Source of the DNA: Clostridia bacterium
GTDB lineage: Bacteria; Bacillota; Clostridia; Oscillospirales; CAG-272
DNA: 64,000 nucleotides
NCBI GenBank assembly: GCA_017451915.1
Contig: JAFTNJ010000039.1
Span: 1-64,000 of the forward strand
Direction of reading: 5' to 3'
A program made the translations under genes and the position numbers. The notes below the pieces were generated by a model. That model saw only the letters and a list, made by a program, of their open reading frames with translations, made no database searches and was not told the origin of the DNA. Positions 15,968 through 24,451 of this stretch are shown here, piece after piece. How positions within the stretch are numbered: position 1 is the stretch's first letter; every line of letters begins with the position of its first letter.

Positions 15968-18898
15968 TTACGCGTACATGGCCTTGATCTTCTCGGCAAC
16001 CATTTCGGCAAGGCGCTTGATGCCTGCAGCGGAGGGATAATCCATATCTCTGAGCAGCTCGATCAAGCCCTCGTTCTCGTAGGTCTCTTTGAAGAAGTCA
16101 ACGATCTCGGCATCATACTCCTTGGCAATGCCAACGATCATATCCTTCACGCCGCCCTCTTGACGAAGCACGGTCTGGCGGCTGTCCACCACCTTACGGT
16201 CAAAGGGAGTGACCACCACGTTCTTTGCACCAATATCCGCGAAGGTCTTGAGAACCTCACGGAAGCCCTCCTCAAAGTCCACGGGATACACGCCCTGATC
16301 CCACTCGTCACCAACCACGTGACGCAGGTCCGCGCAACCGAACATGGAAACCACCGCATCCATCTTCAACCGCTTCATCTCATTAACGTAGGAGCCTGCG
16401 TTCTCAAGATAATTTTTGGGGGCGCGCTTGGAGGCTCTTGCCGTATCCTTGGCGTAGAGATAGACGTCAAAGCCGTCGCCCAAAAGCTCCTGCAGATAGA
16501 AGGCGTAAGCCGGGCCCTTGGGAGTTTTGTCGCTGAACTGATCCCCCACCACGGCAATGCGGATGGCATCTGCCTTGGGCTTTACGGTACAGGGATTTGC
16601 CACCGTCAGGGACGCGGGAACCACATCCTCCGGCACACCAACGAAATCGGCGTACAGCGTGCGGGCAACCACCTTGATCATATGCGAAAGCGCGTTTCCG
16701 TCTACCATCTGCTCCTCGTTCAGCGCGGGCATGGTAAAGACGAGGGGAATATGGCGAACATAGAATCCACGGGTAATATTCACCAGCGTGGTAGAGAAGG
16801 AAACAAAGTTGCGCAGGAACCAATCGGTGCGCTTTTTGCCACAATCGTTACCACCCATAGAAACCAGGACCGCGTCGGGCTTGGCGTCAAGAGCCTGCTG
16901 CAAAAGAGCCGTGCCGTTCCAGAACATATAGTTGTGAAGTCCCTTGGTGCCGTCGCTCTCTCCCGCGATCATCACGATCTCCTTTGCCTCGGGAATCATG
17001 ACGCGCGCCCGACTCTCCAGAGCGGCAAGATCGGTACAACCGTCGGTAAGAACCACCAAACGGTTGATCTTTGCTTTTGCGGGTTCCACGTACTCGGCCA
17101 AGGCCTTGCCCGTGGGCATGGGAATGGCGTTGCGCAGGGCGGGAACGAACTCTCTGGGCTTGGCACCTCTGCGCAATCCCAAAACCTTCATGGTGGCAAG
17201 CTCGTTGGTCCACTCGTAGTCAAAGCAATCGTTGCCGTCCACGTCGGCACCGTGGTATCCGTCGGAACGGATCCATGCGCGGCAAGCCACCTCGTCGCCG
17301 TAGCCAATGGTCAGCTTGCGGGTGTAGGCGTCGGGCTCATACTTCAGGGGACAGCAGTAAACCTCGTTTTCGGTGAGGTTGGTGCCATAGAAGGCGTTGA
17401 AATCCTCCATGGTCTTGCTGGACTCGGCACCGCGGAACCAAATGGTGAGCATTCCGTGGGGCGCGATCTTACGGGGAACGGTAAATTCCTTGTGGGTACC
17501 GAAGATGTAGTAACGGAAGGTGTATTCCGAAGCATCGATCTCCACGTCGGTATTGTTGTAAACGTCGTAGCAGCAGAAGGGCTGCTTGTAGAAATCGCAG
17601 ATCTGAGAAATTCTGGAGTTGCAGAAAAATCTCTGAATGGTCAGAGGCGAGAGATAAACCACGCGACTCAGGGTTACGGGCTCTCCGTTGCAGACACCAC
17701 GGGCAATAGCTACCAGGCGGGTATGCTTTGCAAGCACGGGCGAGGAGAAGCCGGCAAGAGCCGATGCGCCTGCCTCCAGCGCGCCAAGCCGGGAAACAAA
17801 GGGCTTTGCGCCAAGCTCGATGCTGGCGCAAGCGGGATACCACTCCACTACCAGATCGGTGACCGCCCGGTCCCCAATGTTCTTTACGTTGGCAGAGGCA
17901 ACGGTTTTGCCATCCTGGTAGTTGGTTTGGATCTCCAGCTCCAAGGGAGGATTCTGCTCAACCCAAACGGCACCCGAAATAGCGTAGTGCATTCCCGAGA
18001 TGCGCTTGACGTAGGTGTATCTCTGATCGTCGGGAATGGTGATCTCCCAGTGATAGCTCTTTGCCTGGCCCACATCCACCTGTGCCAGAACGCGGTTGTG
18101 CTCGCCCACCAGCTGAAGCACGCCAAGACCGCAAGCCTTTTCGGTGGAAGCGTCGATCTCCACCTTCAGCGCGCCGGTCTTCTTCAGGCGGGAGCCGATC
18201 CACTCGCCGTTGGCCTTGTAGTAAAGCTGGAAGGAGCGGTCGGTGGTGGCAAAGGTGCGGTTCTTGCGCATTCCCTCCAGAATGTTCTCCCGGGTAAGGG
18301 ACTCGGCAAGCACGCCGCCGATCTCCTCACGGTTGGTGGTCCAGAGCGTATTGTGCGCGTCCTCGTTACTCACGGGGCTGATGTGCCAGCCCATGCGGAG
18401 GGCGCGGTCATATTCCTCCTCAATGCAAGTAATGCCGTACTCGGTGATACGGAGCTCCATCAGGCGGAAAATATCGTCCACGCGGGGATCGAATACGAAC
18501 TCGTTAAAGTTGCCCCACTTATCGCCGGGATGGTTGAACTGACCGATGCCCTTCTCTCCGGCCTTGGCCATGCCGTCGTAAAACCGATCCAGGGTATAGG
18601 ACGTGGGAAAGAAGGCGGTGGGCTGAAGAATATTGATATGTCCATAGTGACCCGTGGTAATATCGTAGGTCATTTCGTAGCCGTAAAGAGCAGCGTACTT
18701 GCCATCCTCATTAAAGCTTTCGGCGGTCTCTCCCACCATCGCAACACGAGTGGCATCGTAGCGACCGAGGTTATGGTCGGTGGTTGCAAAATAGTCCGCG
18801 TGCCCCACGTCGCGGGCGTAGGTATACGCCTCGGAAACGGTACCTTTTCCATCGGATTCCGTGCTGTGCGCGTGCACTTCACCATAGTAACACTTCAT
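15968..18898 (-). CDS. PHP metallohydrolase with CARDB/LTD-like and SGNH-like domains (copy 2)
   Basis: A 976-residue paralogue of the next gene down, alike over its whole length. It keeps the PHP ligands (HAHSTESDG, TTDHN, FNHPGD, SNEDAH), the beta and lamin-tail-like middle, and the SGNH-like tail with MGGNDCG. The second SGNH-like unit again has GDQFS in place of GDS, FGCADL in place of GxND, and no C-terminal DxxH, so the change is shared and not random decay. Start has GAGGGAG 6 bases upstream. No signal peptide. It follows the FAD oxidoreductase gene and is presumably co-transcribed. Substrate unknown. Confidence 0.7.
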   Translation of the reverse strand: MKCYYGEVHAHSTESDGKGTVSEAYTYARDVGHADYFATTDHNLGRYDATRVAMVGETAESFNEDGKYAALYGYEMTYDITTGHYGHINILQPTAFFPTSYTLDRFYDGMAKAGEKGIGQFNHPGDKWGNFNEFVFDPRVDDIFRLMELRITEYGITCIEEEYDRALRMGWHISPVSNEDAHNTLWTTNREEIGGVLAESLTRENILEGMRKNRTFATTDRSFQLYYKANGEWIGSRLKKTGALKVEIDASTEKACGLGVLQLVGEHNRVLAQVDVGQAKSYHWEITIPDDQRYTYVKRISGMHYAISGAVWVEQNPPLELEIQTNYQDGKTVASANVKNIGDRAVTDLVVEWYPACASIELGAKPFVSRLGALEAGASALAGFSSPVLAKHTRLVAIARGVCNGEPVTLSRVVYLSPLTIQRFFCNSRISQICDFYKQPFCCYDVYNNTDVEIDASEYTFRYYIFGTHKEFTVPRKIAPHGMLTIWFRGAESSKTMEDFNAFYGTNLTENEVYCCPLKYEPDAYTRKLTIGYGDEVACRAWIRSDGYHGADVDGNDCFDYEWTNELATMKVLGLRRGAKPREFVPALRNAIPMPTGKALAEYVEPAKAKINRLVVLTDGCTDLAALESRARVMIPEAKEIVMIAGESDGTKGLHNYMFWNGTALLQQALDAKPDAVLVSMGGNDCGKKRTDWFLRNFVSFSTTLVNITRGFYVRHIPLVFTMPALNEEQMVDGNALSHMIKVVARTLYADFVGVPEDVVPASLTVANPCTVKPKADAIRIAVVGDQFSDKTPKGPAYAFYLQELLGDGFDVYLYAKDTARASKRAPKNYLENAGSYVNEMKRLKMDAVVSMFGCADLRHVVGDEWDQGVYPVDFEEGFREVLKTFADIGAKNVVVTPFDRKVVDSRQTVLRQEGGVKDMIVGIAKEYDAEIVDFFKETYENEGLIELLRDMDYPSAAGIKRLAEMVAEKIKAMYA

Positions 18899-18947
18899 GA
18901 TAGTCTCCCTCTTTTCTTTGGTATCTTTCGGTTAAAAATTTTTAAGG

Positions 18948-20231
18948 TTATACAAGACCGCCGTAGGAAACGATCTTTTCACGCAGGGCCTGTACGTCGA
19001 CCTGCGCCATCGTGCAATCTGCGTCGGTAGCCATGGCGGCGGCAATTCCCGCGGCCTCGCCCATGCAGGTGGTGATGGGCATGATGCGCACCGCTGCCAA
19101 CGCCTCGTGGGTCGTACAAATGCAACGGCCTGCAACGATCAGGTTATCGGCATCCTGGGGAACCAGGGCGCGGTAAGGAATGGTATAGTAATCGTTTTCG
19201 GGCATTTTGTAAAGATAGGTACCGGTTCCCGAAGGATTGTGGATATCAATGGCGTAGGTACCTCTTGCAATGCTGTCCTCAAACTTACGGGTGTGGATCA
19301 GGTCGTCGGCGGTGACCTTTACCAAACCAACGATGCGGCGGCTCTCGCGGATTCCCGACTCGGCGGCCGAGCTGATCAGCTCACAGTTCTCCAGACCCGG
19401 AATATTCTCCTTCATAAAGCGGTACATTTCCAGCATCTGCTCACGAAGAAGCATTTCGGCCTTCGACACGTCAAACACGTTGGTGGGATCGATGCCGATA
19501 GCGCGGGTGGTGTTCATATGCATCACGTTATCGAAGGGATGGTGGAAAATCAGGATATTTTCTCTGGGATTTTGGATCTTCCCTGCCGCCTGGAATTCCC
19601 GATAAAGCTTGTTGGCCGCGGCGTGATCAAAGCGGCTCCAATCCACGTTGCCAAGACGGAAGCACAGGGTCATGGGCTGGCAAAGGCCGTCCTCCTCCCG
19701 TCCCTGCTCGTAAGCAAAGCCTGCGAACGCGGTAAGGTCGGCGTTGCCGGTGGCATCCACAAAGCGGCCGGCGCGAATTTGGATCTTCCCCGATACGGTG
19801 GAAACCGTAATGCTTTGGATCCGACGCTCTGCCCGCTCCACCGAGCAAAGCTTGGAATGGAACAGGACCTGCACGCCGTAGCGTTTGGTCATGCGATCCA
19901 GAACCACCTTCATAAATTCCTCTTTATAGTGGCGGGATTCGGCTCCGTCGCTGCCGCCGATCTCGTAGATCTCCTTCAGCAGCTGAAAGTAGAGACCTGC
20001 GTTTGCAGGCTTTCCCGATCCGTTTTCAGTGTGTTTCATAAACGGATATACCAATCCGGCAGTGGCCATACCGCCCAAGTATCCGTATTTCTCAATGAGA
20101 ACCACTTTTTTTCCCTCTCTCGCGGCGGCCACGGCAGCCATCGTACCGGCCAATCCGCCACCAACCACGGCAACGTCAAAGGCCTGCTCCAGGGTCAGCG
20201 GAACAAAGTGTTTCTCGGTTGATTTCTCCAT
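18948..20231 (-). CDS. FAD-dependent oxidoreductase
   Basis: A 427-residue flavoprotein of the FAD_oxidored type. The N-terminal Rossmann motif is VVGGGLAGTMAAVAAAREGKKVVLIEK, followed by YLGGMATAGLV, and a second FAD-binding segment near the C-terminus reads NLIVAGRCICTTHEALAAVRIMP. Such proteins often sit in polysaccharide-use clusters of gut bacteria; the substrate is not known. Start chosen at MEKSTEK, with TGGAGG 8 bases upstream. First gene of the carbohydrate operon, under a good sigma-A promoter and divergent from XRE and AraC genes. Confidence 0.85.
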   Translation of the reverse strand: MEKSTEKHFVPLTLEQAFDVAVVGGGLAGTMAAVAAAREGKKVVLIEKYGYLGGMATAGLVYPFMKHTENGSGKPANAGLYFQLLKEIYEIGGSDGAESRHYKEEFMKVVLDRMTKRYGVQVLFHSKLCSVERAERRIQSITVSTVSGKIQIRAGRFVDATGNADLTAFAGFAYEQGREEDGLCQPMTLCFRLGNVDWSRFDHAAANKLYREFQAAGKIQNPRENILIFHHPFDNVMHMNTTRAIGIDPTNVFDVSKAEMLLREQMLEMYRFMKENIPGLENCELISSAAESGIRESRRIVGLVKVTADDLIHTRKFEDSIARGTYAIDIHNPSGTGTYLYKMPENDYYTIPYRALVPQDADNLIVAGRCICTTHEALAAVRIMPITTCMGEAAGIAAAMATDADCTMAQVDVQALREKIVSYGGLV

Positions 20232-20305
20232 AATCTGTACCTCCAGGTTTGAATCGGATTTCGGTTTTAGGGGTGACTCATCCATCCCCGAAACCTACGT
20301 CTTTT

Positions 20306-20334
20306 ATTGTACAACAAAAAACCTTGTTTTGCAA
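20306..20334 (-). promoter_or_regulatory. Promoter of the carbohydrate operon
   Basis: TTGCAA (20329-20334) and TACAAT (20306-20311), 17-base spacer, read leftwards. The stretch from here to 20614 has an AT-rich part followed by GC-rich sequence; no gene was seen in it, but the AraC regulator encoded divergently could bind there. Confidence 0.8.
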
Positions 20335-20614
20335 TACTTTTTTCATTTTTTATTTATATTTTATTATATTTTATTTGCACTCTATTATGAGCGACGGCAA
20401 GCAAAGGCCGCGGAGTCGCCCCTCTTTTGGGAAGGCAGAACCAAGGATCCGCTTTTTCCTCTGCGCACCGGCGGCGTTGGTATCACCTTGCCCTGCAAAA
20501 AAACGCCTCGACAATTCTTGCGCACCTCACCATTCCCTTCCTCTATTTATTTTTCAATGCGCTGAAAAACACATTTTTATATTTTTTAGATATAGTATTA
20601 TAATTTTGGGTTCA

Positions 20615-20643
20615 TTTGAATATGAAAACGGATTTGGTATAAT
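20615..20643 (+). promoter_or_regulatory. Promoter of the XRE-AraC pair
   Basis: TATAAT at 20638-20643 with TTTGAA (17-base spacer) or TTGAAT (16-base spacer) as -35 box. It drives the small XRE gene, and probably the AraC gene. Confidence 0.7.
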
Positions 20644-20665
20644 ATTGGTAAAGAGAGGTGACGGC

Positions 20666-20902
20666 ATGAAACTGATATATGAATCGGAATATATGCAGCT
20701 GGGGCTGAAAATTGCCTATTACCGAAAGCTGCGAGGACTAACCCAAGAGCAACTGGCCGAAAGAATCGACCGCACCCCCGCCTTTATCGGTCACGTGGAG
20801 GCACCCAACGTCAACAAGGCGGTATCCCTGGATACGCTCTTTGACATTGCCCGCGTGCTGGAGATCCCGGTTTACAAATTTTTGATGTTTGACGAGACCT
20901 AA
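20666..20902 (+). CDS. Small XRE-family DNA-binding protein
   Basis: A 78-residue protein that is almost only a helix-turn-helix domain of the Cro/C1 type: LGLKIAYYRKLRGLTQEQLAERIDRTPAFIGHVE. The start is preceded by AGAGAGGTG. It lies 52 bases before an AraC gene on the same strand and is divergent from the carbohydrate operon, so the two may form a regulatory pair. No effector domain is present. Confidence 0.85.
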   Translation: MKLIYESEYMQLGLKIAYYRKLRGLTQEQLAERIDRTPAFIGHVEAPNVNKAVSLDTLFDIARVLEIPVYKFLMFDET

Positions 20903-20954
20903 AGCCATCCATCGGCATGGAACCAATGAACGATTTACATAAAAAGGTGAAATC

Positions 20955-21791
20955 ATGGATATTACTTTGCAACAGATCCGCCCCACCGTTCTCTCGGTGA
21001 ACGGGGCCCAAAACCCCCGGGGGGAATTGAATTTAACCGACTTTTTGATGGATTCCTACCGTTTGATCTATTCCCTGCAGGGTCGCCTGGAGGTATTTTG
21101 CGAGCAACGAAGCGTGATCGTTCCCGAGCACGGGGCCTTCCTGTTCTTACCGGGCTACTTTTATACCCTTCGCCCTCTGGGTCCCAAGGTGCACGTCATC
21201 GACATCTCCTTTGAAATGGTAGACGTGGACGCCGCAGAGCACCCGGGCAAGCGCGCCACCCGACGCGGAAATAAGCCCTATCGCTTTTTGGATCACGAGA
21301 TCCTGAACCGTCCCACGGCGCTGACCCCCACCAACCAAACCAAGCGTCTTTTGGAGGGATTGCTGTGGGAACAGCAAAAGGAGCTCTCCTTCTTCAAGGA
21401 GCTCTCCAACCTCTATCTGCAATCCATTTTGATCAGCCTGGTACGCGACTCCATGATCCTGGAGGAAGGCAACCTTTCGGACGCCGCCGCGAAGATCATG
21501 CGTTACGTACGCAGTCATATCACCGAGAACATCCAGAACGAAACCGTGGCACGGGAGCTTTCCTACCATCCCAATTACATCAATCGGGTGATCAAAAAGG
21601 CCACGGGAATGACCTTTCATAAGTACGTGGTGGACGAAAAGCTCCACTACGCCACCTCGCTGCTGCTAAGCTCGGACGAAAGCATTACCAACATTGCCTA
21701 TTCCCTTTCCTTTAACACCTCCTCCCATTTCAGCAATCTCTTTGCCAAGAAGTACAACTGTACCCCCTCCCAATACCGAAAGCATTACTAA
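20955..21791 (+). CDS. AraC-family transcriptional regulator
   Basis: A 278-residue AraC/XylS regulator: an N-terminal cupin-like sensor (about 1-110, including EHGAFLFLPGYFYTLRP) and a C-terminal double helix-turn-helix (about 180-278) ending in SFNTSSHFSNLFAKKYNCTPSQYRKHY. Such proteins activate sugar-use genes on binding a sugar. Because it is divergent from the FAD/PHP/GH36/GH127 operon, that operon is the likely target; the ligand is unknown. Confidence 0.92.
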   Translation: MDITLQQIRPTVLSVNGAQNPRGELNLTDFLMDSYRLIYSLQGRLEVFCEQRSVIVPEHGAFLFLPGYFYTLRPLGPKVHVIDISFEMVDVDAAEHPGKRATRRGNKPYRFLDHEILNRPTALTPTNQTKRLLEGLLWEQQKELSFFKELSNLYLQSILISLVRDSMILEEGNLSDAAAKIMRYVRSHITENIQNETVARELSYHPNYINRVIKKATGMTFHKYVVDEKLHYATSLLLSSDESITNIAYSLSFNTSSHFSNLFAKKYNCTPSQYRKHY

Positions 21792-21852
21792 GGACAAATC
21801 AAAAAAAACGACCTTCCCGACTCTCTGCAAAATTAGCGGTAAAATTAAATTT

Positions 21853-21881
21853 AGCCACCACGTTTTCGTGGTGGCTTTTTT
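21853..21881 (+). terminator. Terminator of the AraC gene
   Basis: Perfect 10-base stem AGCCACCACG-TTTT-CGTGGTGGCT followed by a T run, 60 bases after the AraC stop. Confidence 0.9.
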
Positions 21882-21900
21882 CATACGCAGAAAGCAAAGA

Positions 21901-21923
21901 AAAGCCCCGCGCGAGGCGGGGCA
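21901..21923 (-). terminator. Terminator of the XRE/TPR gene
   Basis: Stem GCCCCGC/GCGGGGC followed on the minus strand by TTTTCTTTG, directly after the leftward regulator gene. Confidence 0.8.
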
Positions 21924-21928
21924 AGTAA

Positions 21929-22714
21929 TTACTCGGACGCTTTCTTGCGAATTTTGGCAATGAAGTCGCTTTCATTACCGTCAAAAAGCACATCCAGCAT
22001 TTTAATTATTTTGTCCTTATAATGAGTGTCGTTTTCGGTTTCAGAAAGCGCAGTCAAATGATAGGACAGAAGCCAAGTCAACGGTTCTATTGCTGATTTC
22101 GCCACTTCCTTTTTTTGTACATCGTCTTTTAAAATGCGAACAAGCGCGGTTTCTCTTGTCTTATAAAGATTCGGTAATTTGGTAGCGTATTCTACCGCCT
22201 TTTCATAATCTCCGTATCTGTAATATGCATCGGAAAGATTGCAAAGTGCGGCACCTCTGATTTCCGAATCGTCACAGTATTTTAGAATCTGCTCGTGAAG
22301 CATAATAGATTCTTTTAAATACTCCTTTTTCTCCTTGTCGTTACCCTCAAGTCGTTCGAGTGAACACGACAATTGCATCAACAGCAGCGCATTATTAGGG
22401 TAGGTTTTCAACGCGTTTCTCATGAGTTCGACGTTTTCTTTATGATTTCCCAATGCTCTGTTTTCTTTCCATTTCTGGTTTATATCGTCAAGGCTTTTGG
22501 CGGAGGATATTTCATCCATGCCAATCAACTCGTCAACAGACACCTCAAAATAATTTGCAAGTGTAGGGAGCATTGTGATGTCCGGATATCCGTCGCCTCT
22601 TTCCCATTTGCTGATGGCTTGATAGGAAATACCAATATGAGCGGCAACCTCTTCCTGAGTCAAATCTCTGCTTCGGCGCAATTTCTTTAGCTTATCACCA
22701 ATCATTAATTCCAT
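21929..22714 (-). CDS. XRE-family regulator with helical repeat domain
   Basis: A 261-residue protein. Residues 1-65 are a helix-turn-helix (LKKLRRSRDLTQEEVAAHIGISYQAISKWERGDGYPDI), the rest is helical with TPR-like features (ALCNLSDAYYRYGDYEKAVEYA). This type often senses a peptide or cell state in Bacillota. Start chosen at MELMIGD because TTGGAGG lies 8 bases upstream. Base composition is visibly richer in A and T than in the flanking operons, which hints at separate ancestry. Targets unknown. Confidence 0.85.
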   Translation of the reverse strand: MELMIGDKLKKLRRSRDLTQEEVAAHIGISYQAISKWERGDGYPDITMLPTLANYFEVSVDELIGMDEISSAKSLDDINQKWKENRALGNHKENVELMRNALKTYPNNALLLMQLSCSLERLEGNDKEKKEYLKESIMLHEQILKYCDDSEIRGAALCNLSDAYYRYGDYEKAVEYATKLPNLYKTRETALVRILKDDVQKKEVAKSAIEPLTWLLSYHLTALSETENDTHYKDKIIKMLDVLFDGNESDFIAKIRKKASE

Positions 22715-22757
22715 AGTATGAACCTCCAAATTAAGTTGTTTCGACGCGTCTGAATAT

Positions 22758-22786
22758 ATTATACAGCGTTTGGGGCAATAAATCAA
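22758..22786 (-). promoter_or_regulatory. Promoter of the XRE/TPR gene
   Basis: TTGATT (22781-22786) and TATAAT (22758-22763), 17-base spacer, read leftwards. Confidence 0.75.
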
Positions 22787-22958
22787 TAACCGCAGCATAG
22801 ACTTAATTCTACCAATCGTAGTATTTTTCTACCGTTGCACTCTCAAATTTTTCTGCTTTTCCGACGCTTGCGTCTGGGGCAAGCATAGCGCGTGGACGTC
22901 CACCGAGCCAAATCGGGCAGATGCCCGAACCCACTATCCGCAGAGGTATACTGCATGT

Positions 22959-23095
22959 AAGGCTCCCTCCGGGAGGGAGCTGGCGCCGTAGGCGACTGAG
23001 GGAGAGTGCGTTACAATGGAACTCAATAAAACTTCGAAATCACGTAGGCTCCTTCCACCGCTATCGCGGTCCCCCTCCCTCTCGGAGGGAGGCTT
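22959..23095. repeat. Intergenic inverted-repeat element (GGCTCCCTCC type)
   Basis: The gap 22799-23203 holds no gene. Its core is bounded by AAGGCTCCCTCC on the left and GGAGGGAGGCTT on the right, and each end has its own hairpin (for example GGCTCCCTCC-GGGAGGGAGC). GC-rich intergenic repeats of this look are common in Clostridia genomes. MITE-like in layout, but no target-site duplication was identified. Confidence 0.6.
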
Positions 23096-23118
23096 TCGTA
23101 AGTTCACACCGACAGAAA

Positions 23119-23151
23119 AACACCACCAAAGAAAAAATCCTTGGTGGTGTT
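23119..23151 (-). terminator. Terminator of potABCD
   Basis: 11-base perfect stem AACACCACCAA/TTGGTGGTGTT followed on the minus strand by TTTTTC, after potD. Confidence 0.85.
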
Positions 23152-23203
23152 AGTTATTTCTCCGCTAAAGATGCAGGGGCGAGGGAAGGTCGTTTTTTGT
23201 TTA

Positions 23204-24451
23204 TCAATCGTAGAGCTTCGCCCAACGACGTTTTTTGAGGATGTGATAAATCAGTAACGCCAGCAGCGCGGCAAGAATCAGGCCGCAACAAACGTAGATC
23301 CCATCGCCAATGCTGCTTTCCACCTTCAGCTCCTCCCACAGGGAGTTGAGCATGGTAAGCCGCTCGGGAGTAAGATTCATGTAGGGCTGGGTGGGCACCG
23401 ACGATGCCATTTCACCGTACAGGATCTCCATGGCATTCTCGTGCACCTCGGACATACATTCCTGATACTCGGCGTTGGCAATGACCGTGGTCAGAGGCGA
23501 AGCGTAGTAGGTATACTCGGCATTGGCCACACCAATCTCCTCATTGCACATAAAATTGATGTAGTGCATGGCCAGCTCTTTGTTTTGGGAGGCAGCGGGA
23601 ACGCACATAGCGTCCACGTAGCGGTTGGTGCCTTCTCTGGGATAGAAGAAAGAAAGATCCTCGTTATCCTCGTACATGGAGAAGAAATCTCCCGCATAGT
23701 AGGCGGCCACGGCAGCCGATCCGCTCTTCATCTTGTTAAAGATCTCGTCCATGACGTAGCCCTGGATCACGGCCTTTTGCTGACGCAACAACTCCAAGGC
23801 CTCCCGCCATTGGGCATCGGTGGCTTCGTTGACGTCATAGCCAAGCTTATAAAGGGCGGTGCCAAAGGCATCACGGCTGTTGTTGAACTGCAAAATATTG
23901 GCGGTGTAATCGGCATCCCACATCAGATCCCAGCTCCCCAGGGACTCCTCGTCCTCGGCAACGTCGCGGGTATTGTAGATAATGCCAACCATGCCGTAGA
24001 AATACGGAATCGAGTACACCAGATCCGAGTCGCCCTCATAATAGACGTTCTCGCCCTTGAATTCCTCGGAAATATACGCGTAGTTGGGAATCAGGGAAAG
24101 ATCCAGAGGAGCCAGCAGCTCCTCTGCCACCAGACGCTCGATCATATAATCCGAAGGGATGATCACGTCGTACGCCGCCGATCCGCTGCTGATTTTAGCA
24201 TACATGCTTTCGTTGCTGGAGTAGGTGGAGTAGTTTACCGTAACGTTGAGTCCCAGCTCCTCGCGGCAGTATTCCTCAAAGGCCGCGTTTACGTCCAGAG
24301 AGCCGTCCGAGCCGTCGGAAATATACTCTCCCCAGTTGTAAACGTACAGGGTAACACTATCCTCGGTCTCCCCGCAGGAAGCCAGGAGCGTAGTGCTCAT
24401 AGCCAAAAGCAGAAGGCAGGCGAGCAAGGAAAGAATTCTCTTTTTCATCAT
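23204..24451 (-). CDS. potD: Spermidine/putrescine ABC transporter, substrate-binding lipoprotein
   Basis: A 415-residue polyamine-binding protein. Signal peptide with lipobox LASC (Cys26); the mature part starts with VTLYVYNWGEYIS, the PotD signature, and contains DVIIPSDYMIERL, IPYFYGMVGIIYNT and MHYINFMCNEE. Unlike usual PotD proteins it ends in a hydrophobic helix (CCGLILAALLALLIYHILKK, about 386-405) and a basic tail, so it could be anchored at both ends. Its start overlaps the potC stop by four bases. Last gene of potABCD. Confidence 0.93.
   Translation of the reverse strand: MMKKRILSLLACLLLLAMSTTLLASCGETEDSVTLYVYNWGEYISDGSDGSLDVNAAFEEYCREELGLNVTVNYSTYSSNESMYAKISSGSAAYDVIIPSDYMIERLVAEELLAPLDLSLIPNYAYISEEFKGENVYYEGDSDLVYSIPYFYGMVGIIYNTRDVAEDEESLGSWDLMWDADYTANILQFNNSRDAFGTALYKLGYDVNEATDAQWREALELLRQQKAVIQGYVMDEIFNKMKSGSAAVAAYYAGDFFSMYEDNEDLSFFYPREGTNRYVDAMCVPAASQNKELAMHYINFMCNEEIGVANAEYTYYASPLTTVIANAEYQECMSEVHENAMEILYGEMASSVPTQPYMNLTPERLTMLNSLWEELKVESSIGDGIYVCCGLILAALLALLIYHILKKRRWAKLYD

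Noticed and set aside
7876..19030. Very long open frames on the plus strand (about 940, 1000 and 956 codons) over the carbohydrate operon
   Set aside because: They lie exactly opposite GH127-ThuA and the two PHP/SGNH-like genes. They have no recognisable motifs or ribosome sites and arise because the real genes rarely use codons whose complement is a stop.
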